NCBI RefSeq assembly: GCF_020103725.1
Contig: NZ_JAHXBG010000003.1
Span: forward strand, 496,001-560,000
Reading direction: 5' to 3'
Origin: Hyalangium gracile
GTDB taxonomy: Bacteria; Myxococcota; Myxococcia; Myxococcales; Myxococcaceae
Length of the DNA: 64,000 nucleotides
The position numbers were made by a program, and so were the translations under genes. Positions 17,970-24,893 of this stretch are shown here, piece by piece (the first letter of the stretch is position 1; each line of letters opens with the position of its first letter). The notes beneath the pieces were generated by a model that saw only the letters and a program-made list of their open reading frames with translations, ran no database searches and was not told the origin of the DNA.

Positions 17970-19409
17970 ATGAAGATGTCTTGCGTCCTGATGCTGTTCG
18001 TCCTGGGGGGCAGCGCCCTCGCCGCGGAGCCGCCGCGGTTGCAGGCGTTGACGGCCACCTCGGGCACCGGCGTGGAGCTGCTGCTCGACGGGGACCCGGC
18101 CACGTTCTGGCGACCCGCGGGAGATCCTGGGGATGAGGGCGTGTTCCTGTGGCTGGACAAGCCGGCGGCCCTGGAGGGCATCGCGCTGCACCCCTGCCCC
18201 GGCTCGCCCGAGCTCCGGATCGATGTCTACCTGGATGGCCAGGCCCACACCTTCTATGACACGAAGTTCGCGGCGGCGAAGGAGACGGTGTTCAAGTTCC
18301 CGAAGAACAAGGGCCAGCAGCTCTTCGTAAAGCTGGTGCCGCCCACGCCGGCAGAGGCCTGCCTGAGCGAGCTCCGGCTCATCATGGACGGAAGGCCGCT
18401 GGCTCTGAAGCCGCCGCGCAGCGTCCCGGGACGAGTCCAGGCCACCTCCGTGCTGGAGCCCGCGGACTCCTACCACCCTGGCCTGCTCTTCGACGGACGG
18501 CCCGAGTACGGCTGGGCGGAGGGCGCCTCGGGCCCCGGAGCCGGGCAGTCACTCACGCTCACGCTGGAGGAGCCCATCGAGCTGGTGGCGCTCGAGCTGT
18601 GGAACGGCTACCAGCGCACGGAGGACCACTTCCGGAAGAACGCGCGGGCGAGCCAACTCTCCCTCTCCGTGGATGGCGGGGCGCCCATCCCGCTGAAGGT
18701 GAAGGACGCGCAGGGCGCGCAGCTGCTCGAGCTGCCCAGGCCCGTGAAGGGCCGCACACTGGTGCTGAAGGTGGACAAGGCCGTCGCGGGCAAGAAGTAC
18801 GCGGATCTCGTCCTCAGCGAGCTGTACCTCGTGGACGCGCAGGGGCCGGTGACGGTGCGCACGCCCGACGTGGAGGAGCGGCGCAAGGCGTTCCTGGCGC
18901 AGCTTGCGGGCACCAGCCTCGAGAAGCTCGTGGACCGGAGCTGGCACAAGCGCTGCCCGGATGAGTCCTATGTCATCCGCACGCTCAAGCCCCGCAGCGA
19001 CCACACCTTCTACCTCCTGGACGTCGTGGGCGAGACGGGAGGCGAGCGGCACGAGTACGACCTGATCCTCGAGGGCTCGTGGGCGGTGAAGAAGGCGGAC
19101 AAGCCCTGGAGCACCCTCGAGCTGATCGGGAAGCAGCGGCTCGTGGACACGAAGCTGGTGGGAGAGCCCGGAGACCTGAGCCCGGAGGAGACGGAGTCCC
19201 TCGGTGCCGGGGGAGGCAAGCTGGAGGTGGCCCGGGTGGCGGACCTGGACGAGAAGGCGTTCCAGGCGCTCATCGCCGAGTGGACCCGGGGCCCACACAA
19301 GCTCGTGGTGAACTGCGTGGGCAAGCCGGGCCACACCTACAAGGAGCTCGTTGCCGCGGACGCCATCCTGGTCCGAGGCAAGCCCATGACCGAGCTGCTC
19401 GCGCGTTAA
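17970..19409 (+). CDS. Secreted protein with NADase-type glycan-binding (discoidin-like) domains
   Basis: A 479-aa protein with signal peptide (MKMSCVLMLFVLGGSALA). Two discoidin-like segments follow: residues 20-125 (LLLDGDPATFW...) and 155-280 (LLFDGRPEYGWAEG, LELWNGYQ, ARASQLSLS), the second matching the NADase-type glycan-binding domain. The last 180 residues form an unnamed C-terminal domain (DESYVIRTLKPRSDHTFYLLDVVGE). It lies divergent from dbpA across about 110 bp. It probably binds polysaccharide in the envelope; no catalytic motif is apparent. Confidence 0.75.
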   Translation: MKMSCVLMLFVLGGSALAAEPPRLQALTATSGTGVELLLDGDPATFWRPAGDPGDEGVFLWLDKPAALEGIALHPCPGSPELRIDVYLDGQAHTFYDTKFAAAKETVFKFPKNKGQQLFVKLVPPTPAEACLSELRLIMDGRPLALKPPRSVPGRVQATSVLEPADSYHPGLLFDGRPEYGWAEGASGPGAGQSLTLTLEEPIELVALELWNGYQRTEDHFRKNARASQLSLSVDGGAPIPLKVKDAQGAQLLELPRPVKGRTLVLKVDKAVAGKKYADLVLSELYLVDAQGPVTVRTPDVEERRKAFLAQLAGTSLEKLVDRSWHKRCPDESYVIRTLKPRSDHTFYLLDVVGETGGERHEYDLILEGSWAVKKADKPWSTLELIGKQRLVDTKLVGEPGDLSPEETESLGAGGGKLEVARVADLDEKAFQALIAEWTRGPHKLVVNCVGKPGHTYKELVAADAILVRGKPMTELLAR

Positions 19410-19582
19410 CGCCCCGCCGGGAAGTTGGGTAAGGGAGAGGGAAGCGAAGCCAGGCGCCAAAGAAGACCTGAGCCAACAGGCAGGCCGATGGGCTCGTGGA
19501 CAGGAGGGGGCCGTCGCCTCGAACGTGAGGCGCCCACATGAGCGCTGGCGAGCACCCACTCCCAATGCGTCGCCGGGCTCAG

Positions 19583-20764
19583 CTACGCAGGCTCCTCCGT
19601 GTCCCCGGGCAGAGGGGCCTGGCGTTCGCTGGGGACAGGCTGCCTTTCCCCGGCAGTTGAAGCTTCCAGGGACGAGGGAGGTGGGCCTGCCCCGTCTGCT
19701 GCCGGTACGCCCACGGAGGAAGGAGGCGCCCAGGCGAGAAACAGCGTGGGCGGAGGACAGGGCCTGCCAGGAACAACCCCAGTGGAGAAGCGAGGGGCGC
19801 AAGGGGCCGCAATGGATTCGGAGCCGCAGGAATCCTCCTGCCACTCGCCAGCGGGGAACGGAGCGGGTGGGGCCGAGGGTGCGTTCCGGCTCGAAGTGGC
19901 ACACGCGAGGGTGTCCCCCTCCTCGTGGACCGGGGGCCTCCCTGTCGGCTCGACTTGTTGCGAACTGGTATGACAAGCATACCAGCTGCTGGCGTTCTCG
20001 CCCGACTCGGGCACCTCCCCGGCAGGCGGTGGGGGCTCGGGCGCGGCGTGTGCGTCGCGCATCGGGGCAAGGCGGTCGAGCAGCGGCTCATCGGCCGCCT
20101 TCAGCAGCGCCGGCAGCTGTTGGCGCAGGGCCAGGGCGTCACGGTCGGCCAGGGAGTTGAACACGCACTGGGCCCAGTGCTGGAGGGCCTCGGGTTGCAG
20201 CGCGGGGAGCAGCGCGTCGGCCAGCCCTCGGAAGGCCTTCTCCAACGACATCAGAAGCAGCAGGTGGCCTGGACGGTCCGCTGCTTGGGCCGCCAGCCGC
20301 AGCAGGTCGAACTCTCGCTCCACCCACCGGCTGCGCTTCTCCTGCCAGCGGGCCTCATCTCTCAACGCGAAGCTGGCATTGAGCAGCTGCTCCACGTCTT
20401 GCTGGCTGGCGTGCTCGCAGCAGGCGGCCAGTAGCACCACCGTCACCTCCCGCTTGAGGGCGAAGTACCCCTCGAGCAGCGGCCGGCGGTCCATGTCTTG
20501 GCGGCCCTCGAGCAGCAGCAGCTTCAGGCTCTCCAGCGACAGCGCTTCACCGAGTGGCACCGTGCGGCTCTGTCGCCCGGGGTGTTGACGGATGAGTCCT
20601 CTGGCGGCCAGCCCCTGGAGGGCTCCTCGGATGGTGGTGCGCGACACTCCATAGCGCTGGGCCATCTGCCGCTCGGAAGGCAGCCTGCCCTTGGGCCACT
20701 GCTCCAGGGCAATTGTTTGCTCCAACTGCTCCGCCACTCTCGACACCAGCCCCTTGTGTTCCAT
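19583..20764 (-). CDS. GntR family transcriptional regulator with unusual C-terminal tail
   Basis: A 393-aa reading frame. Residues 5-70 are a GntR winged helix (LPSERQMAQRYGVSRTTIRGAL...LIRQHPG). Residues 85-240 are all-helical, like a FadR/FCD effector domain. From about residue 245 the sequence becomes Pro/Ala/Ser-rich and poorly structured, and it reads through a dispersed palindrome (19965-19985). This tail of about 140 residues is probably not part of the ancestral fold and may not be functional. GAGGAGGG precedes the ATG at 20764. The upstream minus-strand gene is a TauE-type exporter; the regulator may control it, but no evidence beyond proximity is visible. Confidence 0.75.
   Translation of the reverse strand: MEHKGLVSRVAEQLEQTIALEQWPKGRLPSERQMAQRYGVSRTTIRGALQGLAARGLIRQHPGRQSRTVPLGEALSLESLKLLLLEGRQDMDRRPLLEGYFALKREVTVVLLAACCEHASQQDVEQLLNASFALRDEARWQEKRSRWVEREFDLLRLAAQAADRPGHLLLLMSLEKAFRGLADALLPALQPEALQHWAQCVFNSLADRDALALRQQLPALLKAADEPLLDRLAPMRDAHAAPEPPPPAGEVPESGENASSWYACHTSSQQVEPTGRPPVHEEGDTLACATSSRNAPSAPPAPFPAGEWQEDSCGSESIAAPCAPRFSTGVVPGRPCPPPTLFLAWAPPSSVGVPAADGAGPPPSSLEASTAGERQPVPSERQAPLPGDTEEPA
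19965..19985 (-). repeat. Palindromic element, copy 1 (TGCTTGT-loop hairpin family)
   Basis: CTGGTATG (19965-19972) and CATACCAG (19978-19985) form a perfect 8-bp stem; the spacer on the plus strand is ACAAG. Read on the strand of the GntR transcript the centre is TGCTTGT. It lies inside the low-complexity 3' tail of the GntR reading frame. Related copies are at 20892-20916 and 35901-35929. Confidence 0.75.
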
Positions 20765-20891
20765 CCCCGCCACCCTCCTCGTTGCAAGCCGCTTCCATCC
20801 AAGCAGAGGCCTCTGACAACGCGTACGGCAGTCCGAGGGAGGGGCTGCGTTCATCTCCGGCAGCAGCACCGATCTAGCGGAGCGCCGGACA

Positions 20892-20916
20892 AACCTGTCC
20901 TACAAGCAGACAGGTT
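20892..20916 (-). repeat. Palindromic element, copy 2, downstream of the TauE gene
   Basis: AACCTGTC (20892-20899) and GACAGGTT (20909-20916) form a perfect 8-bp stem. On the minus strand, the sense of the TauE gene that ends 28 bp away, the loop is TGCTTGTAG. It matches the copy at 35901 at 18 of 25 positions, with the arm differences mostly preserving pairing. It may act as the 3' terminator of the TauE gene. Confidence 0.65.
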
Positions 20917-20943
20917 CCGCACGAGTGCGCCGGCCGGGTCGAC

Positions 20944-21693
20944 TCAAGAGGTACGCCAGAAGAAGGCCAGCGTCATGGTCGCGGTGAGCAGGATGACACC
21001 GCCACGGAGCAGCCGGGGCTCGAGGTGGCGAGCCTGGCGCGCGCCCACGTAACCGCCAACCACCGCGGCGATCAGCATGACGAGGGTCTCCTTCCACCAG
21101 ACCTGGCCAGCGGAGATGAAGCAGAGCACCGCAGCCGCATTGGTCGCGGCGACGAGCAGGGTCTTGGGCGGGTTCATCGCCTTGACGTCGACGGTGCTCA
21201 GCAGGCTCCAGGTCGCCATCATCCTGATGCCGACGGCGCCCCCGAAGTAGCCGCCATAGACCGCGAGCAGCCCCTGCGCGAGGAGAAGCGCCACCGGCTC
21301 GATGCGCAGGAGGCGACGCAGCGCCAGCCCTGCCCGGTGCCCGAAGGCGAAGGCGAGCGTCGCCACGAGCAACAACCACGGGAGGATCTCATCGAGCACC
21401 GCCGAAGGCGTGACGAGCAGCAGCACCGCGCCCGCGGCGCCCCCTGCCAGGCTCACCGGCAACAAGGTCCGAAGCGAGACCGTGCCGATGCCGACGAGGT
21501 CGCGGCGAAAGGCCCAGGTGCTGGCGAGGCTCGCGGGGAAGAGAGCGACGGTGCTGGATGCATTCGCCGCCACCGAAGGCAGGCCGGCGAGGAGCAGGGC
21601 AGGAAGCGTGAGGAAGGAGCCACCGCCAGCGACCGCATTCATCGCGCCCGCGAGGAATCCAGCTCCGGCCAGCACCCATATCGACCGAGTCAT
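20944..21693 (-). CDS. Sulfite exporter TauE/SafE family permease
   Basis: A 249-aa membrane protein with about eight hydrophobic helices in two repeats. The N-terminal GAMNAVAGGGSFLTLPALL and the second-half YGGYFGGAVGIRMMA and MNPPKTLLVA are the hallmark repeat motifs of the TauE/SafE family, which exports sulfonates, sulfite or other organosulfur anions. Length is typical. The substrate is not predictable. The gene lies upstream of the GntR gene on the same strand, with a TGCTTGT-loop hairpin between them. Confidence 0.85.
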   Translation of the reverse strand: MTRSIWVLAGAGFLAGAMNAVAGGGSFLTLPALLLAGLPSVAANASSTVALFPASLASTWAFRRDLVGIGTVSLRTLLPVSLAGGAAGAVLLLVTPSAVLDEILPWLLLVATLAFAFGHRAGLALRRLLRIEPVALLLAQGLLAVYGGYFGGAVGIRMMATWSLLSTVDVKAMNPPKTLLVAATNAAAVLCFISAGQVWWKETLVMLIAAVVGGYVGARQARHLEPRLLRGGVILLTATMTLAFFWRTS

Positions 21694-21723
21694 CCCGCGA
21701 GCTTGCCCCCCGGGGGTACAGGG

Positions 21724-21912
21724 TCACAATCTGGAAGACACGGAGGCAGCCTTCGGCCCGAGCGAAGGCTGGCGCCACCCTGTGGAGGATGCACCCGGGA
21801 TACAGCGCGGTGCGGGCCTCCGGGACCTCTCCCTCAGCAAGGCGAAGAGCCCAGCACGCTCGAGCCGATGGGCGACGACGTACGACTGATAGAGCTCTTC
21901 GGTCCGCGACAT
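21724..21912 (-). pseudogene. Frameshifted 5' fragment of a conserved hypothetical gene
   Basis: The first 27 codons read MSRTEELYQSYVVAHRLERA..., which looks like a genuine protein N-terminus. The frame then turns into random sequence, whereas a one-base shift near 21831 restores EARTALYPGC. From memory, VVAHRLERAGLF followed by ALYPG is the start of a family of uncharacterised bacterial proteins several times longer. No continuation is present before the TauE gene. So this is a truncated, frameshifted remnant sitting 14 bp beyond the stop of the next gene. Confidence 0.4.
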
Positions 21913-21926
21913 GGCGGGCCCCGAGC

Positions 21927-24236
21927 CTACAGCGTCAGGAGGAACGCGAGCAGGTCATCCCGCTCCTCGGGCGTCAGGGCCTGGGCGTTTCCGTGCTGAG
22001 GCCCGGCGCTCTCGAGCACCGCCCTCAGCGGGAAGCGCGTGCCCACGACGAGCCGATCCCCCTTCACCTCGTAGCCCGCCGCAGCGCTCGTGAGCATGGG
22101 CCACACGTCCCAGGAGCCGATGAGCGCGGGCGGCGCCGCCCCCGGCACCAGCTCCTGCTGATCCAGCCGCAGCGGCAGCGCGATGGGCGTGCCCACCTCC
22201 AGGTACTTGCCTCGCGTGGCGGGCTCCTGATCCAGCGTGTAGAGCGGCGCCGGGTGACAGGCCACGCACCCGCCCTTGCCCTCGAACAGCGCCCGCCCCT
22301 CCGCGGGCCGGCCCGCGCGCCCGTCGGGCAGCGAGAGCGTCTCCGGCGGCGCCCCGTCCTCGCCCCTGAAGGGGTTGGGCAGCGTGGGCACCAGCGCGGA
22401 GTAGAGCGTCAGCGCCTCCACCTCCGTGTCCGTGAGCTGCGGGTTCTGGTAGCGGTTGCGGTTGCCCACCGTCTTGATCGTCTCCGCGATGCTGTGCGTG
22501 CTCGCCGGCGTGAAGTACGGCGGCGTATCCCGGCTGCCGCGCACCGTGGTGGAGCGGTAGATGCGCATCGGCTTCGTCTTCTCGAAGAAGACGCCGCCCG
22601 TGTGGCCCTCCAGGTGGCACGCATCGCAGCTCATCGCCGTGCGCCCCATGTCCGCGTAGTAGAGCACCTGCCCCAGCCGGCGCTTGGCCTGCGTGCGCAT
22701 CTCCGTCACCGGGAGCTGGCGCACCACGCGCGCCTGGCCCGACTTCGCCTGCGTCACGTCCACCACCGCCACCGTCCCGGTGTGCCGGTTGAGCACGTAG
22801 AGGGTGCGCCCATCCGGCGCCAGCGCCAGGCAGCGCGGCCCCGAGTGCAGCTCCACCCCCGCCCGGCCCTCCTTGCCGTAGTCCTCGTCCGGCCGCGCCC
22901 GGGGCGTCTTCTCCGGCAGCGGCATGGGCAGTTCCTGGAGCAGCGCCTTGCGCGCCCCCTCCTCGCTCTCCCCCAGCTTCCGCGCGTCCACCACCCGCAC
23001 GAGCCCCAGCCCGATGTCCGCCGCGTAGAGCAGCCCCGTGGCCTCGTCCAGCGCCAGCCCCTCCGTCACTCCCGCGCCAAAGCCCCGGTGACGCACCACC
23101 GTGCCGCGCTTCGGATCCAACACCGCCACGCCGCCGTTGGCGCTCACCTCCATGCGCTCGGCGTTGGGCCCCACGTTCGGCCCCAGGCTGGCGACGAAGA
23201 GGCGCCCCAGCCGCTCGCTGGCCACCATCCCGCGCGTCGCCTTGCCTCCCATCACTTGCTTCGAGAAGCGCTCCGTCCCGCCTCCGACGATGGGCACCCC
23301 AGGCCCCGGCACCAGCGTCGACACGAGCCCCCCATCCGACTGGCGCAGCACCTCCACCTGCCCCGTCTGCAGGCTGCCCACCGCGAGCAGCCCCTCGAGC
23401 GCCGCGAGCTGCCGCGGGTTCGGATCCACCGCCGTCGCCCACCGCTCCTTCCCATCCACCAGGGACAGCGCGCGCACCGTGTCCCGCACCTGCTCCGCGA
23501 CGAACGCCTCCTCGCCCTTCGCATCCACCACCAGCCCCATGGCCCCCACCGGCGCCGGCAGCACGCGCGGCGCACTCCCCGGAGCGTCCAGCGCATACAG
23601 GCGCAGCTCCGGGCTGAACCGGTGCGCCACCGCGAGCCAGGACTGCCCAGCTACATCCTTATATGTAGCGATAGCGCTCGGCCCATCCGCCGTGGCCAGC
23701 GCCGTCACCTGCCCCGAGCCCACGTCCAGCGCGAACACCGTGTCCGTCGGCGGCGAGGCGATGAAGGCCGTCCGGCCATCCGGCGACAGCGCCAGCGCGA
23801 ACAGATCCGGAAACGCCGCGTCGTTCACGACATCCAGCCGAGCCTCCCCCTCTGGAGCCGGCTTCCCCGCGGGGGCGATCAGCCGCGCCGTCACGCTCGC
23901 GATCGGCAGCTCCGGCGGGAGCGAGACATCCGCCGGCAGCCGCGCATACCCGTGTCGCGCGTCCACCACCTTCAGCGGCAGCTCGCGAGACACCGGAGGG
24001 CCCAGCGCCAGGCGCATGCCCTGCTCCAGCCCCTCGCCGTACACCGACAGCGGCTCCGAGGTCTGATTGCTCGTCAGCCGCGGCCCCACCGACAACAGCC
24101 TCGCGGCGGGCGCGGCCGGAGCCTGCGCATCGGGGCGGGCCGCCGGCGGCTCACCCGAGCCAGAGCGCGCGACGAGCACGGCCACCACGCCCAGGCACAG
24201 CACCAGCGCCACCACCACGGGAAGGGTGCGTTTCAT
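21927..24236 (-). CDS. Beta-propeller di-haem cytochrome c protein
   Basis: A 769-aa exported protein with one N-terminal membrane/signal segment. Residues 120-510 have repeating propeller blades of the YncE type (ALSPDGRTAFIAS, LALAPDGRTLYVLN). The C-terminal 250 residues are a cytochrome-c-peroxidase-like module with two haem-binding motifs, CDACH near residue 535 and CVACH near residue 655, and the conserved LTDTEVEALTLYSALV helix. It probably acts in periplasmic electron transfer or peroxide reduction. The ATG at 24236 starts the signal; a longer frame to 24749 overlaps the divergent operon. It is divergent from the Glt/Nfs-like operon. Confidence 0.8.
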   Translation of the reverse strand: MKRTLPVVVALVLCLGVVAVLVARSGSGEPPAARPDAQAPAAPAARLLSVGPRLTSNQTSEPLSVYGEGLEQGMRLALGPPVSRELPLKVVDARHGYARLPADVSLPPELPIASVTARLIAPAGKPAPEGEARLDVVNDAAFPDLFALALSPDGRTAFIASPPTDTVFALDVGSGQVTALATADGPSAIATYKDVAGQSWLAVAHRFSPELRLYALDAPGSAPRVLPAPVGAMGLVVDAKGEEAFVAEQVRDTVRALSLVDGKERWATAVDPNPRQLAALEGLLAVGSLQTGQVEVLRQSDGGLVSTLVPGPGVPIVGGGTERFSKQVMGGKATRGMVASERLGRLFVASLGPNVGPNAERMEVSANGGVAVLDPKRGTVVRHRGFGAGVTEGLALDEATGLLYAADIGLGLVRVVDARKLGESEEGARKALLQELPMPLPEKTPRARPDEDYGKEGRAGVELHSGPRCLALAPDGRTLYVLNRHTGTVAVVDVTQAKSGQARVVRQLPVTEMRTQAKRRLGQVLYYADMGRTAMSCDACHLEGHTGGVFFEKTKPMRIYRSTTVRGSRDTPPYFTPASTHSIAETIKTVGNRNRYQNPQLTDTEVEALTLYSALVPTLPNPFRGEDGAPPETLSLPDGRAGRPAEGRALFEGKGGCVACHPAPLYTLDQEPATRGKYLEVGTPIALPLRLDQQELVPGAAPPALIGSWDVWPMLTSAAAGYEVKGDRLVVGTRFPLRAVLESAGPQHGNAQALTPEERDDLLAFLLTL

Positions 24237-24441
24237 GGAGGATCCGCTCCAAATAAAGGAGGACCCGGACTCTACCTTTCCAGCCCGCCCACACCCTCTA
24301 CCTGAAAGGTCAGTGCAGGTGGGGGCTGCATCCCCCAACTGGGGTGGACTGCTCCCCACACTGCTCGCCTGCTCGTGAGGGAACCCGTGAAGCACGTGCG
24401 TTGACAGAGCGGTACAACCATCGCTTAACCTGGAACTCCGA
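24237..24441. promoter_or_regulatory. Divergent promoter region with TTGACA box for the envelope operon
   Basis: The plus-strand promoter is suggested by a perfect TTGACA at 24401-24406 followed, after 17 bases, by CTTAAC at 24424-24429. This would start the transcript within a few bases of the ATG at 24442, giving a very short leader. The rest holds a TGGGGG/CCCCCA hairpin at 24320-24337. No transcription data are available. Confidence 0.5.
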
Positions 24442-24858
24442 ATGCGACGCCTTCTCCTCGGCCCTCTCGTCGCCAGCCTCCTTGGCCTTGCTCCTCTTCC
24501 GATGCTCAGCTCGGAGGCATGGGCGCAGCGCGGGCGTGCGTCTCGCGCTGCGTCGAAGAGCAAGTCCAAGAAGCCCGCGCCCTCCAAGTCCGCCCCCAAG
24601 CCCGAGCCTCGCTCGGAGCCGGCGGCCACCACCCCGGATCCCGTCACCGGCGAGGCCTCGTCCACCGCCTCCGCCTCGACGCCTCCGCCCAGCCGCGGCC
24701 CCTCGCGCATCGACTTCGATGACCGCCTGATCCAGGGCCAGACGAACAAGTCCGGCGCCGTCTATCTCTACGACCGCAAGGAGCTCAAGACGCGGTCGAT
24801 GATCAAGGAGCGGGACAGCTTCCGCTCCGAAACCCTCTCCACCGTCTACGACCAGTAG
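24442..24858 (+). CDS. Small exported protein, first gene of Glt/Nfs-like operon
   Basis: A 138-aa protein with signal peptide (cleavage near AWAQ), a Lys/Ser/Pro/Ala-rich middle and a conserved-looking C-terminus: SRIDFDDRLIQGQTNKSG, YLYDRKELKTRSMI and TVYDQ. I recall this block next to AgmX/PglI-type genes in myxobacteria, where it may correspond to the small periplasmic GltF/NfsF component, but I cannot prove the match. It begins the operon, 35 bp upstream of the FHA/TonB-like gene, and is likely periplasmic. Confidence 0.75.
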   Translation: MRRLLLGPLVASLLGLAPLPMLSSEAWAQRGRASRAASKSKSKKPAPSKSAPKPEPRSEPAATTPDPVTGEASSTASASTPPPSRGPSRIDFDDRLIQGQTNKSGAVYLYDRKELKTRSMIKERDSFRSETLSTVYDQ

Positions 24859-24893
24859 GGCTCGGCCCACCGCCCTCGAAAGGGAGTGTCCAC

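Noticed and set aside
19965-20916. Palindromes as operators for the adjacent GntR protein
   Set aside because: The arms resemble GntR sites, but all three copies lie at gene 3' ends rather than in promoters, and the loop is conserved more than the arms; kept only as an alternative.
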